Below, one piece after another: positions 36,111 to 44,489 of a stretch of 64,000 nt of DNA; positions within the stretch are counted from its first letter, which is position 1, and each line of letters opens with the position of its first letter. Origin of the DNA: Martelella alba (GTDB taxonomy: Bacteria > Pseudomonadota > Gammaproteobacteria > Enterobacterales > Enterobacteriaceae); contig NZ_SZPQ01000029.1 of assembly GCF_005217455.1 (NCBI RefSeq), positions 1 through 64,000 of the forward strand, read 5' to 3'. The position numbers and the translations under genes were made by a program. The notes under the pieces are model-generated. The model was not told the DNA's origin. It saw nothing but the letters and a program-made list of their open reading frames with translations, and ran no database searches.

Positions 36111-37508
36111 ATGATGGCGATACCACAAGAGCAGCGAGCAATGGCGTTGGAGACGGGTGTTACCCGGCGTTTGGCGCAATACCTGGTCCAAACGCGGCCA
36201 GATGATCTTCCCGGCGCGGTCCGCGCGCGGGGGGTCGATTCATTCGTCAATTGGCTGGGCTGCGCCGTTGGGGGCAGCGGACATCCAGCCGTGAAAATCG
36301 CCTTATCGGCCTTGGCGCCCTTCGCCGGCGCCCCGCAGGCTGCCGTGTTAGGCCGTATTGAGCGGACCGATATCCTGACCGCGGCGTTGCTCAATGGCGT
36401 CAGCTCACATGTGTTCGACTTTGACGATACTCACCTTAAAACGGTGATCCACCCCGCCGGTCCGGTGGCGTCGGCGATTATGGCATTGGCGGAATATCGC
36501 GCCATTGGCGGCGCGGAGTTTATCCATGCCCTGATTCTGGGAATCGAAACGGAATGCCGTATCGGCAACGCCGTCTACCCGGACCATTATGCCGTGGGTT
36601 GGCATATTACCGGCTCCGCCGGCGTTTTCGGCGCAGCGGCGGCGGCGGGCAAAGTACTGGGGCTAAATGAGACGCAAATGACCTGGGCGCTGGGCATCGC
36701 CGCATCGCAACCGGTTGGTCTGCGGGAAATGTTCGGTACCATGACCAAAAGTTTTCATCCGGGCCGGGCCGCGCAAAACGGGCTGACGGCGGCATTGCTG
36801 GCGGCGCGGGATTACACCAGTTCAGAGCAGGCCATCGAAGCCAAGCGCGGTTGGGCCAATGTCGTCAGTACCCGCCAGGATTACCGGGAAATTACCGACG
36901 GCCTGGGCGAACGCCATGAAAGCCTGCTCAATACCTTTAAACCTTTCGCCTGCGGCATTGTCATTCATCCCGTGATAGACGGCTGCATCCAATTAAGACA
37001 TGAACATCACCTAGACGCTGACCTGATAGATGCGGTGCGATTGCGGGTCCACCCACTCGTGCTGGAACTGACCGGCAAGCGGATGCCCCAAACCGGTCTG
37101 GACGGCAAATTCAGCGTCTATCACTCCGCCGCCGTGGCATTGATTCAAGGACGGGCCGGCGAAGCGCAATACAGCGACGCCGCGGTGCATCACGCGCCAA
37201 CCGTTGCCCTGCGCAATAAAATCAGCGCGGAAATCGACCCGTCATTACCCGCCGATGCCGCCCATATCGTCCTTGTGCTGCAAAACGGACAACATCTCGA
37301 GAAACATATCGAGCATGCGATAGGCAGCACGGCAAATCCCATGAACCGAGAGGCTATCGATGGCAAATTCACCGATCTCACGGCCCCCGTGCTTGGCGCC
37401 GAGCAGGCGGCGAAACTCTTATGGGCCTGCCGGGAGGTGGAATCCTGCGGTAACATGGCGGATTTGGCCAGGCTGACACAGCCCGAGGGAAAGCGGACGC
37501 GTTGTTGA
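36111..37508 (+). CDS. MmgE/PrpD family protein
   Basis: 465 residues. Family features: VDSFVNWLGCAVGGS, AALLNGVSSHVFDFDDTHL (the conserved Asp pair), HPAGPVASAIMALAE, GWHITGSAGVFGAAAAAGK, ALGIAASQPVGL, FHPGRAAQNGL and KPFACGIVIHPVID. The family includes 2-methylcitrate dehydratase and cis-aconitate decarboxylase; no prpB/C genes are nearby, so the substrate is unknown. AGGGGAG precedes ATG 36111. First gene of a cluster with an SDR and a second, broken paralogue. Confidence 0.85.
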   Translation: MMAIPQEQRAMALETGVTRRLAQYLVQTRPDDLPGAVRARGVDSFVNWLGCAVGGSGHPAVKIALSALAPFAGAPQAAVLGRIERTDILTAALLNGVSSHVFDFDDTHLKTVIHPAGPVASAIMALAEYRAIGGAEFIHALILGIETECRIGNAVYPDHYAVGWHITGSAGVFGAAAAAGKVLGLNETQMTWALGIAASQPVGLREMFGTMTKSFHPGRAAQNGLTAALLAARDYTSSEQAIEAKRGWANVVSTRQDYREITDGLGERHESLLNTFKPFACGIVIHPVIDGCIQLRHEHHLDADLIDAVRLRVHPLVLELTGKRMPQTGLDGKFSVYHSAAVALIQGRAGEAQYSDAAVHHAPTVALRNKISAEIDPSLPADAAHIVLVLQNGQHLEKHIEHAIGSTANPMNREAIDGKFTDLTAPVLGAEQAAKLLWACREVESCGNMADLARLTQPEGKRTRC

Positions 37509-37588
37509 TCCGGTTCGGCCACAAACGGGATGCCGCCGCCCTGGGCGCAGACATCCCATCATGATAGGCATAACGGGGGAATGTCGAC

Positions 37589-38344
37589 ATGTCAGGAGAA
37601 TTGGCGGGACAGGTCGCCGTCGTGACCGGCGCGGCCCGTAACATAGGTCGGGCAATTGCGGTGGAACTGGCCGCCGCGGGCGCGGCGGTCATGGTCAATG
37701 CCCGGCAATCGGCCAGTGAGGCGGCAGATGTCGTACGGGAAATTGAACGTTGTGGCGGGCGCGCCCAACTGCATTTGGCCGATATCAGCGAACCGGAAGG
37801 CGCCAGGGGACTCATGGCCGAGACCGTAAAACAGTTCGGTGGCATTGATATTCTGGTGAATAACGCGGCGATTCGGCGCGAGACGCCTTTCGCCCAATTG
37901 AGCTGGACTCAATGGCAGGAAGTCCGATCGGTCATCCTCGACGGCGCTTTTCTGTGCGCAAGCGAGGCCCTGCCGGCACTCATGCGATCCGGCAAGGGCA
38001 GCGTTATAAATATTGGCGGCATGTCTGCGCACGCGGGCTCCGCGGGGCGAGCGCACGTTATCGCCGCCAAGGCCGGTTTGGCGGGATTGACGCGCGCATT
38101 GGCCTATGATCTGGGGCCGGAAGGCATTACGGTCAACTGTGTGGTGCCGGGCATGATTGATACCGTTCGCGGCGGCGCGGCCGGCGATACGCGTCCGGCG
38201 CATCGCGCCGCTCGGCAGACGCTGCTGGGCCGACCGGGACGCCCGGACGACATTGCCGCACTGGTCCGGTTTCTCTGTGGTCCGCAAGCCCGCTACCTGA
38301 CCGGACAAGTCATCCACGCCAACGGCGGGGCTTACCTGCCGTGA
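37589..38344 (+). CDS. Short-chain dehydrogenase/reductase
   Basis: 251 residues, classical SDR: TGAARNIGRAIA (TGxxxGxG variant binding NAD(P)), DILVNNAAIRRETPF, and the end GQVIHANGGAYLP. The catalytic YxxxK is replaced: after the SVINIGGMSAHAGSAG segment the sequence reads RAHVIAAKAG, so His stands where Tyr is expected. Eighty bp after the first MmgE/PrpD gene, same direction. Substrate unknown; activity may be altered by the missing Tyr. Confidence 0.8.
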   Translation: MSGELAGQVAVVTGAARNIGRAIAVELAAAGAAVMVNARQSASEAADVVREIERCGGRAQLHLADISEPEGARGLMAETVKQFGGIDILVNNAAIRRETPFAQLSWTQWQEVRSVILDGAFLCASEALPALMRSGKGSVINIGGMSAHAGSAGRAHVIAAKAGLAGLTRALAYDLGPEGITVNCVVPGMIDTVRGGAAGDTRPAHRAARQTLLGRPGRPDDIAALVRFLCGPQARYLTGQVIHANGGAYLP

Positions 38345-38446
38345 ACAAAGCACAAGATCGGCTTGCGCCCGGGAAGTCTGACCGGCAGTACCGGCCAGAC
38401 GCATCGGTATGCCGATTTTCTCCTTCACCCGCCTAGGGGGTCGCCA

Positions 38447-39824
38447 ATGACCATGCGCTTTTCATCGGATAACATGCCGCCTATAGCGGAAACGCTCGCC
38501 GGCTGGATTGCGAATCAGGATACCAGCCGTTATCCGGCCGAAACGGTCGATGTCGCGCGTTTGCTGCTGTTGGACATGCTGGGACTCTGCATCGCCGCGC
38601 GTAATGAATGCTATACGCTGGCGACATTGCGCTCCGCCGACGGGCAAGGCGATTGTACCGCGTTGGGACATCGTGGCGGGCTTACGCTGTTTGATGCCGC
38701 GTTAGTCAACGGCACCGCCGCCCATGGCGAGGATTTTGACGATACCTTCGAGGGCGGGCCAGTGCATTCCGAGGCGGTGGTCGTTCCAGCGGTATTGGCC
38801 GTATGCGAACGTGAAAAATTGTCCGGCGCGGATTTATTACGGGGAATCGTCACCGGAGCGGAACTGATGTGCCGTTTAAGCCTGGCGGCGCCGCGCGCTA
38901 TCCATCGCGCCGGATTTCATCCCACGGCGGTCATCGGCGCTTTCGCGGCGGCCGGCGGCGTCGCGGCTAAACTCACGGCAAACCGCATCAGCGCTGGGCA
39001 TTGCCGGCAGTATGGCATCCGGGATCATTGAGTATCTGACCGAAGGCGCCTCCACCAAACGCATGCATGCCGGCTGGGCGGCGCAATCGGGCATTCGCGC
39101 GGCGCTGATGGCTAAAGACGGATTCGACGGACCGCATACGGTGTTCGAAGGCCGCCATGGTTTTTATCGAGCGTTCGCACCCTCGCTAACGGCCGACTTC
39201 ACCCCGGTATTGGACAAGCTCGGACAGCGTTGGCTGATGCAAACCATCGCCTTTAAACCCTACGCCTGCGGCACTATGACCCAGCCCTATATTGATTGCG
39301 CCATCGCCTTGGCGCGCCGGGGGATAAAACCGGAGAACATTCGCGACATCATTTGCAAAGTAGGCGAAGGAACGGTACATCGGCTTTGGGAGGACCTGGC
39401 GGTCAAACAGCGCCCTCCCAACGCCTATGCGGCCAAATTCAGCACCCCCTATTGTATGGCGGTGGGATTTTTCGATGGCAAGGCCGGGTTGGCGCAATTT
39501 ACGCCGGAACGTATCATTGACCCGGCGGTATTGGCGTTAGCCGGCAAAATCGGTTATGTTGTTGACCCGCAAAATCCCTACCCGGCCAATTTTACCGGTC
39601 ATTTGCGGGCGACGCTCAACGACGGCGAAAGCGTGGAAATTGAACGGCCATGGATGCGTGGCGGCGCCAAAGAACCCCTCACCCTCCGGGAGCTCGAAAA
39701 CAAATTCCGCGACAATGCGTTGCATGGCGGTTGGCGGGAACCGCTGATAGAACGCATGTTGGCGCTCTACCAGGATATCTTCCATCAACCGGATGTTGGC
39801 GCGCTGCGTCACGCCGGACAATAG
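38447..39824 (+). pseudogene. Second MmgE/PrpD family gene, frameshifted
   Basis: The first frame (38447-39031) encodes the N-terminal half: AALVNGTAAHGEDFDDTFEGG (NG..AH..DFDD motif) and FHPTAVIGAFAAAGGVAAKL. The rest continues in the next frame to 39824, reading QTASALGIAGSMASGIIEYL, HAGWAAQSGIRAAL and KPYACGTMTQPYID. The switch is at about 38970-38985. Compared with the intact paralogue about five residues are missing between AAKL and QTASALG, which suggests an out-of-frame deletion of roughly 14 nt rather than a single-base error. Both halves are otherwise well preserved, so the loss is recent. AGGGGG precedes ATG 38447. Confidence 0.8.
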
Positions 39825-39830
39825 CGCGGC

Positions 39831-39864
39831 ATGGGACGCCATTTATAGCCAAATGGCGTCCCAT
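39831..39864. terminator. Strong hairpin between convergent genes
   Basis: 14-bp perfect stem ATGGGACGCCATTT / AAATGGCGTCCCAT with a 6-nt loop, 6 bp after the MmgE/PrpD stop and 6 bp before the AA10 stop on the other strand. No long U run, but its position suits a bidirectional terminator. Confidence 0.7.
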
Positions 39865-39870
39865 AAGACA

Positions 39871-40473
39871 TCAATGAATCTGAACATCTATCACCTGATA
39901 AAAGGCATTAGGCGTATCGGCGACATCCCAGACGGCAAGAATCACATGGTAACCGGTGTATTCCGGCGGAATAAAACAGGGAAGAACGACAATGGTCGGC
40001 GGTACCGCGCCCTGTTTTTCCTCGCTGCAAATCGGTGTCAGAACAAACTGCGCGCGCGTCAGTGGCGCGTTGGGATTCCAGTCCGGCCGGGTGATGAAAA
40101 TGCGCCAGCTTGAAGTGGCATGGGTCGCGTGCAACGACCAAATAAACGTGTTGTCGCCCCTGTTGATATCCACCCGGTACCAACGATTCACGTCTTGTTC
40201 GTTTAACTCCGCAAACCGCGCTTGACCTCCACTGGCGATGTGGCCGTCCGCCGGACCGGCGGCGGGAAAACCTTTAGGGCCTTCTATGGACTGTGGTTCG
40301 TAAGCGACATCCCCACAGTTGCGATTTCTAAAGCCGCCTTGTTCGGAACACAAAAAGGAACGGCTTTCCGGCGATTGCACCACGCCATGAAAGGGAACGG
40401 GATTTTGTGCCAGCGCGTTTTGATTAAAAAAAAACGCTACTATCATAGTTAAAAATAACAACGTCTGTCGCAT
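39871..40473 (-). CDS. AA10 lytic polysaccharide monooxygenase/chitin-binding protein
   Basis: 200 residues, very close in layout to Serratia CBP21: HGVVQSPESRSFLC, CGDVAYEPQSIEGPKGFP, AAGPADGHIASGGQARFAEL, HATHATSSWRIFITRP (second brace His, H118) and NAFYQVIDV (axial Phe). These copper enzymes oxidise crystalline chitin or cellulose outside the cell. The oddity is the N-terminus: the signal peptide ends best at ALA (residue 22), leaving QNPVPF before His29, whereas catalysis requires His as residue 1. Either an unusual cleavage occurs or this is a non-catalytic binder. Single gene. Confidence 0.85.
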   Translation of the reverse strand: MRQTLLFLTMIVAFFFNQNALAQNPVPFHGVVQSPESRSFLCSEQGGFRNRNCGDVAYEPQSIEGPKGFPAAGPADGHIASGGQARFAELNEQDVNRWYRVDINRGDNTFIWSLHATHATSSWRIFITRPDWNPNAPLTRAQFVLTPICSEEKQGAVPPTIVVLPCFIPPEYTGYHVILAVWDVADTPNAFYQVIDVQIH

Positions 40474-41133
40474 TGTAGTGTCTCGACTTGTTGACTCACA
40501 AAGCCTGCCGCAAATTAAACGGCCACGAAGCCTCTCTGTTTCCTCGGAAAAGAATAAAAATTTACCTGTCGCTCATCAATCTTCATTTTTGGTATTGCAA
40601 ATAAGGAAACAATCAGTTTTATGCCATCCTATGCGTGACCTGATTTATCCGCCAACGACGATCCGCCGCAGAACCGTGATGGGCCCATGCCGGCCTCAGG
40701 CCGATGAGCGGCCTCGGATGACAGTCGATAACAAGTGAAGGCGGTTGCGCCAACGTGTAAAGGTCCGGTAGCCAGACATTAACATTTTCCGGATGTTCCC
40801 TGGAAAAGTTCGTACTGCATACCAGATGTCCCTCATTTCGTCCCAAAACCAGCAAAGCCGATTTACAAGTTGGTCATAATCCACTATCACATGAATTCGT
40901 TCTGATGCTTTTAGTTTGAGCGATGAAAAAATGGTATGCGCGTCTAACGGGGATTTTTAGCAGTTCGTCTGGTTAACAACCTAACCGGTTTTTTGCTGCC
41001 TGTTCTAAGCGTAAGACATCTTTTGTTGTATTACCGGCGTTGTACTGCCATGAGGCGCCGGCTAAACAATTTTATAGCAAGACTCACACATCTATTTCCT
41101 TCAAACTTATTAACGGTAGATACTGTAACTATT
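40474..41133. other. 660-bp gap, no supported gene
   Basis: Upstream regions of the AA10 gene (minus) and the RcsA-like gene (plus). Short open frames on both strands show no recognisable domain and no good ribosome site. No RcsAB box was found by eye. Confidence 0.5.
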
Positions 41134-41805
41134 ATGACTGTATTTATTCTCGATCCGTGCGCGTATACCAGGTGTGCGCTAAAAAGTTCTCTTGGCGCGA
41201 ATGGTGTGAAGGGAAGCATTCGTACACTGGATAGCTTGACGGCACTAAAAAAGAAATGTCAAACGTCGTCGCCTTCCGTGGTATTCATCAATCAGAATTA
41301 TTTTCAGGTTCAGCATGATAACGAAGAGCTAAAATCGGTCATCGATCAACACCCGGCGACACTCTTTTTTATATTCATCGGTAATGAGAGCATAAAATTC
41401 TACGATTTTGTGCCTATCAAAAACAATGTTATTATTACATCGAAGTTTATAAAAATATCGACTATCAATATGATTATCCGTTACTTCATGGATATCAAAA
41501 GCTGGCGTGATGACAAAGAAACCATCGGGTTCGCGCCCTTGCGCTTCAGTAAAACCGAAGCGGAAATCCTCACGATGTGGATGTCGGGTTATGACACCTT
41601 CCATATCTGTTCACATTTGCATATCAAGGAAAAAACCCTCTCATCACACAAAATCAATATCAAACGGAAAACCCGTGCCAGTAATAAGCAGGTTATCTAT
41701 CATTTGATCACCATCGCCAACAGTGTTACTGAAGGGATTAACCATCATTGGCAAAAACCTGTCGGTTTTACCAATACGGCGACTTATCCGTTGCAATCGG
41801 CTTAA
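41134..41805 (+). CDS. rcsA: RcsA-like LuxR-family capsule regulator
   Basis: 223 residues, co-linear with E. coli RcsA as I recall it: MTVFILDPCAYTRCALKSSL, SPSVVFINQNYF, QHPATLFFIFIG, and the DNA-binding end LRFSKTEAEILTMWMSG, EKTLSSHKINIKRKTRA and NKQVIYHLITIANSVT. RcsA has a degenerate receiver domain, cannot be phosphorylated, and acts as a heterodimer with RcsB on exopolysaccharide promoters; it is degraded by Lon. Start at 41134 matches the family. E. coli rcsA is elsewhere on the chromosome, so this may be a relocated or extra copy. Its target yjbEFGH lies 11 kb away. Confidence 0.75.
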   Translation: MTVFILDPCAYTRCALKSSLGANGVKGSIRTLDSLTALKKKCQTSSPSVVFINQNYFQVQHDNEELKSVIDQHPATLFFIFIGNESIKFYDFVPIKNNVIITSKFIKISTINMIIRYFMDIKSWRDDKETIGFAPLRFSKTEAEILTMWMSGYDTFHICSHLHIKEKTLSSHKINIKRKTRASNKQVIYHLITIANSVTEGINHHWQKPVGFTNTATYPLQSA

Positions 41806-41915
41806 TGGGAATCTTAATGCGGGCGCAGTGACATACCCTGCTGGGCATTACCCGAGTTGGGCGTTTTACCGCCATCATGATAAGATGGGGGAAAGGCAGG
41901 CTACGGGGATTCTTT

Positions 41916-42419
41916 ATGAACAGCATGGATAAATCACAGCTGCTCAGCCAGGCGGAACAACTATGCGAGCAGCGCAATGTGCGTTTGACGCCGCAACGAC
42001 TGGAGGTGTTGCGTCTGATGACCCAGCAGGAAGGCGCAATCAGCGCCTATGACTTGTTGGATCTGCTGCGCGCATCTGAACCGCAGGCGAAACCGCCGAC
42101 CATCTACCGCGCCCTTGATTTCTTAATGGAACAGGGGTTTATTCATCGGGTGGAATCGACGAACAGTTTCGTTCTGTGCCATCATTTTGAAGAGCCCAGC
42201 CATACCTCCGCTTTTTTTATCTGTGACGAATGCGGTCAGGTAATAGAACGTTCGACGGAAGGTATCGAAGAAATCTTGCAGCGGATGGCCCGCGCCAATG
42301 GGTTCACCATGCGGCATAACGTGGTGGAAGCGCATGGGTTATGCGAGAAATGCACCCAAGTACAAAGCTGTGCTCAGTTGGACAATTGCGGGCATGCGCA
42401 CGCAGTTAAAAGAAAATGA
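41916..42419 (+). CDS. zur: Zinc uptake regulator
   Basis: 167 residues, Fur family. Winged helix RNVRLTPQRLEVLRLM...PPTIYRALDFLMEQGF, structural zinc sites CDECGQ and CEKCTQVQSCAQLDNC, and sensory residues in LCHHFEEPSHTSAFF. Represses znuABC when zinc is plentiful. GGGG precedes ATG 41916; an ATG at 41925 is possible. Convergent with yjbJ. Confidence 0.95.
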   Translation: MNSMDKSQLLSQAEQLCEQRNVRLTPQRLEVLRLMTQQEGAISAYDLLDLLRASEPQAKPPTIYRALDFLMEQGFIHRVESTNSFVLCHHFEEPSHTSAFFICDECGQVIERSTEGIEEILQRMARANGFTMRHNVVEAHGLCEKCTQVQSCAQLDNCGHAHAVKRK

Positions 42420-42448
42420 TTGTCCGGACGATAAAAGATGTGCCGTTT

Positions 42449-42575
42449 ATACTCCCAATACTTGGGTTTGCATCGCGGCGGCAAGCGAGCAAGTTCCCAG
42501 GAGCATAGATAACTATGTGACTGGGGCGTGCAAGCGCAGCCAACAATGAGGCAACGTGAATTATGACGAGTATGG
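42449..42575. repeat. Intergenic repeat, copy 3 (inverted)
   Basis: Read on the minus strand it gives ATACTCGTCATAATTC, GTTGC, TTGGCTGCGCTTGC and later CTTGCCGCCGCGATGCAA, the same order as the copies at 22465 and 28804 but longer in the middle. It fills most of the zur-yjbJ spacer. Confidence 0.65.
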
Positions 42576-42651
42576 ATGGTACATCCTTGTACCTCGGGTA
42601 GGCGCTTAAACTCAATCATGGAGGAGTATTGGCGGGAATTTACTGCATGGA

Positions 42652-42861
42652 CTACCAATGGTATTTATTGCGGGTTTCCCAATCTCTGACTTCCGTTTCA
42701 GCCGCTTCTTTGCCGTAACCGTATCTTTCCTGTATTTTGCCGATTAACTGGTCGCGTTTGCCTTCCACAACGGTTAAGTCATCATCGGTGAGTTTTCCCC
42801 ATTGTTCTTTGAGTTTACCTTTGAATTGTTTCCAGTTGCCGTTTGCTTGATCAGAATTCAT
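42652..42861 (-). CDS. yjbJ: CsbD-family stress protein YjbJ
   Basis: 69 residues matching E. coli YjbJ: NSDQANGNWKQFKGKLKEQW, GKLTDDDLTVVEGKRDQL and YGYGKEAAETEV. Abundant small hydrophilic protein of stationary phase and osmotic stress, function unknown. Monocistronic. Confidence 0.95.
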   Translation of the reverse strand: MNSDQANGNWKQFKGKLKEQWGKLTDDDLTVVEGKRDQLIGKIQERYGYGKEAAETEVRDWETRNKYHW

Positions 42862-43256
42862 TGTAATCTCCTAATTTAATCAGTTTTAATCAGCAATCTT
42901 TATGAATTCCCTGCGTTGGCGATCCCGACAGGGCCTGATTACAGCTGAATACCGGTTTTTACAGGCCGTGAAAAATTTGTCTTCTGAAGTAATTATAGCA
43001 GTGAACAGGGTAAATAAAGGCATTAACAGAGGATATGACCGCATTATTAATGATGAATGGGTTTAACGTGCTATAAGTTGTTACAAAACAGCGGGTAGCA
43101 TGATGCGATTTAACGGGGCAAGATGTAACTAAATATGTATTAGTGGTGTTAATGAAAAGAACACGACTATGGAAAGCGCCCCTTCCTCGGGATATTGGAT
43201 ATTATACATGTCGCCCGCCAGTAGTCTGAGCGGGCAACATGTGGCGGGCAGAGCGT
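42862..43256. other. 395-bp gap where dinF is expected
   Basis: In E. coli dinF lies between lexA and yjbJ and is co-transcribed with lexA. Here no open frame of note is present and the region is AT-rich. An inverted repeat GCCCGCCA / TGGCGGGC (43213-43249) just after lexA could end its transcript, but no U run follows. Confidence 0.6.
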
Positions 43257-43871
43257 TCAGATCCAGTTGGCGTTACGGATAACGCCGACCGCTAAACCTT
43301 CTATGGAAAGATCCTGGTGACGCAGGTCGACGACTATCGGCGTGAAATCACTGTTTTCCGGCAGCAGTTCCACAATATTACCTTGCCGTTTAAGACGTTT
43401 GACCGTCACTTCATCGTTAATGCGAGCCACCACCACTTGTCCGTTACGCGCTTCCTGTGTTTTATGCACCGCCAGCAAATCGCCGTCCATGATGCCGATA
43501 TCCTTCATGGACATGCCGCTGACCCGCAACAGGAAATCCGCATGCGGACGGAACAGATCCGGGTCCACCCGGTAATGGCTCTCAATATGCTGCTCGGCAA
43601 GCAGGGGCTCGCCCGCCGCGACGCGACCAATCAGCGGCAAGCCGGCCTCTTCTTCTTCATCCAGTAGCAGCCGGATACCGCGCGATGCGCCGGAAATGAT
43701 TTCAATTGCGCCTTTGCGCGCCAGCGCCTTAAGGTGTTCCTCGGCGGCATTGGGAGAACGGAATCCCAGTTGTTGAGCGATCTCCGCGCGCGTCGGCGGC
43801 ATGCCGGTCTGCATGATGCGATCGCGGATAAGGTCAAAAACCTCTTGCTGTCTGGCGGTTAACGCTTTCAT
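43257..43871 (-). CDS. lexA: SOS repressor LexA
   Basis: 204 residues (E. coli 202). Winged helix [17 protein letters not shown]...[22 protein letters not shown], self-cleavage Ala-Gly in [10 protein letters not shown], catalytic Ser in [14 protein letters not shown] and Lys in [15 protein letters not shown]. Represses SOS genes until RecA filaments trigger cleavage. ATG 43871 matches the family; the upstream open frame is the promoter. Autoregulated through two boxes. Confidence 0.98.
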   Translation of the reverse strand: MKALTARQQEVFDLIRDRIMQTGMPPTRAEIAQQLGFRSPNAAEEHLKALARKGAIEIISGASRGIRLLLDEEEEAGLPLIGRVAAGEPLLAEQHIESHYRVDPDLFRPHADFLLRVSGMSMKDIGIMDGDLLAVHKTQEARNGQVVVARINDEVTVKRLKRQGNIVELLPENSDFTPIVVDLRHQDLSIEGLAVGVIRNANWI

Positions 43872-43879
43872 TCCGTCCC

Positions 43880-43895
43880 CTGTTTGTTTATACAG
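43880..43895. promoter_or_regulatory. LexA box 2 of lexA
   Basis: CTGTTTGTTTATACAG, perfect CTGT-N8-ACAG, 9 bp before the lexA start. Confidence 0.9.
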
Positions 43896-43900
43896 TCTTT

Positions 43901-43916
43901 GCGAGAGTATATACAG
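43901..43916. promoter_or_regulatory. LexA box 1 of lexA, degenerate
   Basis: Minus-strand CTGTATATACTCTCGC: one perfect half-site, the other decayed (TCGC for ACAG). The spacing to box 2 is as in E. coli. Confidence 0.7.
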
Positions 43917-43998
43917 GTCTGAGGCAATTGAAAACCTCCCCGCCGGCAAAAACGTTAAAAAGCCGCAAGATACGCGCTTCGCTGATCCAACCCACCCG

Positions 43999-44364
43999 TC
44001 AAAACAGACGCCAGAGAAACGTGGCCCATACCCAGACCGCCAAGAGTATGGTCAACATGACCGCCGCCGAACCCAGATCCTTCGCCCGGCCGGACAAAGG
44101 GTGGCGTTCGGGCCCGATGCGGTCCACCACCGCTTCAATGGCGCTGTTGATAAGCTCCACCACCACCACCAGCCATACGGAGCCTATCAATAAAACGCGT
44201 CTGACGAAGTCCGGTTCGAGGGAGTATGCCAAGATGACGGCCGCCACGGCCGCCACCGCTTCCTGACGAAACGCCGCTTCATGGCGCCAGGCGGCGCCAA
44301 TGCCTTTCAACGAATATCCCATGGCCTGGTAAATTCGTCGCAGCCCGCTATTTTGATTTGCCAT
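43999..44364 (-). CDS. dgkA: Diacylglycerol kinase
   Basis: 121 residues, three membrane helices, conserved [35 protein letters not shown] and [12 protein letters not shown] (catalytic Glu and Asn/Asp). Trimeric inner-membrane kinase recycling diacylglycerol to phosphatidate. Divergent from plsB, 125 bp between starts. Confidence 0.97.
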   Translation of the reverse strand: MANQNSGLRRIYQAMGYSLKGIGAAWRHEAAFRQEAVAAVAAVILAYSLEPDFVRRVLLIGSVWLVVVVELINSAIEAVVDRIGPERHPLSGRAKDLGSAAVMLTILLAVWVWATFLWRLF

Positions 44365-44489
44365 AGCCCTATACGCCTTGAGAAAACAGCGCTTATATTA
44401 CCGGTTCTTTGCGTTCGCATCACCACAGATCTGTGGCGCGGTTTCTGGTATTCTTGTGCCGCAATGCTAACAAGAGGCTTTACAAAGAT

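Noticed and set aside
40619..40890. Two overlapping minus-strand frames upstream of rcsA
   Set aside because: No ribosome site, no recognised domain, and they overlap each other in different frames.
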